In this document: in pieces, positions 63,539 through 64,000 of the stretch
How the letters are laid out: each line of letters starts with the position of its first letter
Numbering within the stretch: the stretch's first letter is position 1
NCBI RefSeq assembly: GCF_002964705.1
Contig: NZ_PQCD01000036.1
Span: forward strand, 38,795-102,794
Length of the DNA stretch: 64,000 bases
Direction: 5' to 3'
DNA from: Pseudoalteromonas sp. T1lg75
GTDB taxonomy: Bacteria > Pseudomonadota > Gammaproteobacteria > Enterobacterales > Alteromonadaceae
The notes under the pieces: model-generated
Database searches by the model: none
Told to the model about the DNA's origin: nothing
What the model saw: only the letters and a program-made list of their open reading frames with translations
Made by a program: the position numbers and the translations under genes

Positions 63539-63603
63539 ATGTATAATTACACACCGTTTTAGATAAAATTTAAGCAAACGATTCAAAACTGACATTTTTT
63601 GTA

Positions 63604-63631
63604 TTGACGCGTTTAATAATCTCTGTAGAAT
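63604..63631 (+). promoter_or_regulatory. Promoter of the tRNA operon
   Basis: TTGACG (63604-63609), 16 bases, TAGAAT (63626-63631), followed by a GC-rich discriminator (gcgtcgg) as expected for stringently controlled stable-RNA promoters. The first tRNA starts at 63716, so the primary transcript has a leader of about 75 bases. Confidence 0.75.
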
Positions 63632-63715
63632 GCGTCGGTGTTGAGAGGGCGCTAGCCCAATCAAAGTAAAGCAGAAACCAAGTTTTTGCTGGGTGAGAGT
63701 TTCTCACCATAGGAT

Positions 63716-63791
63716 GCGAGTATAGCTCAGCTGGTAGAGCGCAACCTTGCCAAGGTTGAGGTCACGAGTTCGAACCTCGTTACTCGCTCCA
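63716..63791 (+). tRNA. glyW: tRNA-Gly (anticodon GCC)
   Basis: 76 bases with encoded CCA. Acceptor GCGAGTA/TACTCGC, D arm TAGCTCAGCTGGTAGAGC, anticodon loop TTGCCAA with GCC at 63749-63751, T loop TTCGAAC. First of three tandem tRNA genes, matching the E. coli glyW-cysT-leuZ order. Confidence 0.97.
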
Positions 63792-63800
63792 AACTTTGAT

Positions 63801-63874
63801 GGCGGAATGGCAGAGTGGCCATGCAGCGGATTGCAAATCCGTCTACCTCGGTTCGACTCCGGGTTCCGCCTCCA
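63801..63874 (+). tRNA. cysT: tRNA-Cys (anticodon GCA)
   Basis: 74 bases with encoded CCA. Acceptor GGCGGAA/TTCCGCC, anticodon loop TTGCAAA with GCA at 63833-63835, T loop TTCGACT. Nine bases after tRNA-Gly. Confidence 0.97.
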
Positions 63875-63910
63875 TTTTCTCAACATTTCCACATGCGCAA
63901 GCAACCCGAT

Positions 63911-63997
63911 GCCCGGGTGGTGGAATTGGTAGACACAAGGGATTTAAAATCCCTCGCTGGTAACAGCGTGCCGGTTCAAGTCCGGCCCCGGGCACCA
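63911..63997 (+). tRNA. leuZ: tRNA-Leu (anticodon TAA)
   Basis: 87 bases with encoded CCA and a long variable arm (CGCTGGTAACAGCG), typical of class II leucine tRNA. Acceptor GCCCGGG/CCCGGGC, anticodon loop TTTAAAA with TAA at 63945-63947. Last gene in the window, ending 3 bases before its edge. Confidence 0.97.
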
Positions 63998-64000
63998 TTT

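Noticed and set aside
1..64000. CRISPR arrays, prophage or integrase genes, rRNA genes
   Set aside because: No regularly spaced direct repeats, phage structural genes, integrases or rRNA sequences were seen on either strand.

Overview
This is a chromosomal window of about 50% GC from a gammaproteobacterium. Its layout resembles marine Alteromonadales (Shewanella / Pseudoalteromonas / Rheinheimera type); the genus cannot be fixed from sequence alone. Support comes from three blocks: rne | rluC ... yceF-yceD-rpmF-plsX-fabD-fabG-acpP-fabF-pabC-mltG-tmk-holB-pilZ-tatD, the uvrY-uvrC-pgsA-tRNA(Gly-Cys-Leu) block, and a nag regulon carrying palindromes of the kind described for NagR.

Layout. 1-2415: 5' part of rne (minus strand) and its long leader. 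2416-16475: pseudouridine synthase, HAD phosphatase, Maf/YceF, ribosomal protein L32, the fatty-acid synthesis operon (without fabH between plsX and fabD), folate and cell-wall genes, thymidylate kinase, DNA polymerase delta', PilZ, TatD and a PhoD-like phosphatase. 16541-16690: a probable unannotated small RNA. 16793-25144: rsmF, then the 2-methylcitrate (propionate) operon with a GntR regulator and palindromic operators. 25196-32457: a small K/A-rich protein, a Nif3-like protein, divergent metR/metE, pyrC and a 2-oxoglutarate oxygenase. 32833-41043: accessory region with a giant secreted SpvB/FG-GAP/Rhs protein split by a frameshift; its AT-rich C-terminal module looks like a serine alpha/beta-hydrolase toxin and is followed by a small exported protein, probably its immunity protein. 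41352-42729: a SatD/DUF3307 pair behind a regularly spaced operator array. 43078-47404: N-acetylglucosamine catabolism (nagK-nagA-nagX and nagB). 47520-57744: nudC-metC, an ABC-2 exporter with a PH-domain protein, a porin, an M2 dipeptidase lipoprotein, fadE and a lipoprotein. 57860-60386: cysK and a frameshifted SDF-family symporter. 60455-63997: uvrY-uvrC-pgsA and three tRNA genes.

How the genes work together. The first third is housekeeping (RNA turnover, lipid precursor synthesis, DNA replication). The prp block handles propionyl-CoA by the AcnD/PrpF route. The nag block turns GlcNAc into fructose-6-phosphate and appears to be controlled at two palindromes. The accessory novelty is concentrated at 32.8-43 kb: the polymorphic-toxin locus, a possible degraded immunity remnant after it, and the SatD operator array. 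Two copies of one MITE family, in opposite orientation, lie at 26.5 and 49.7 kb. Two genes (Rhs-type and symporter) are each broken by what looks like a single-base deletion.
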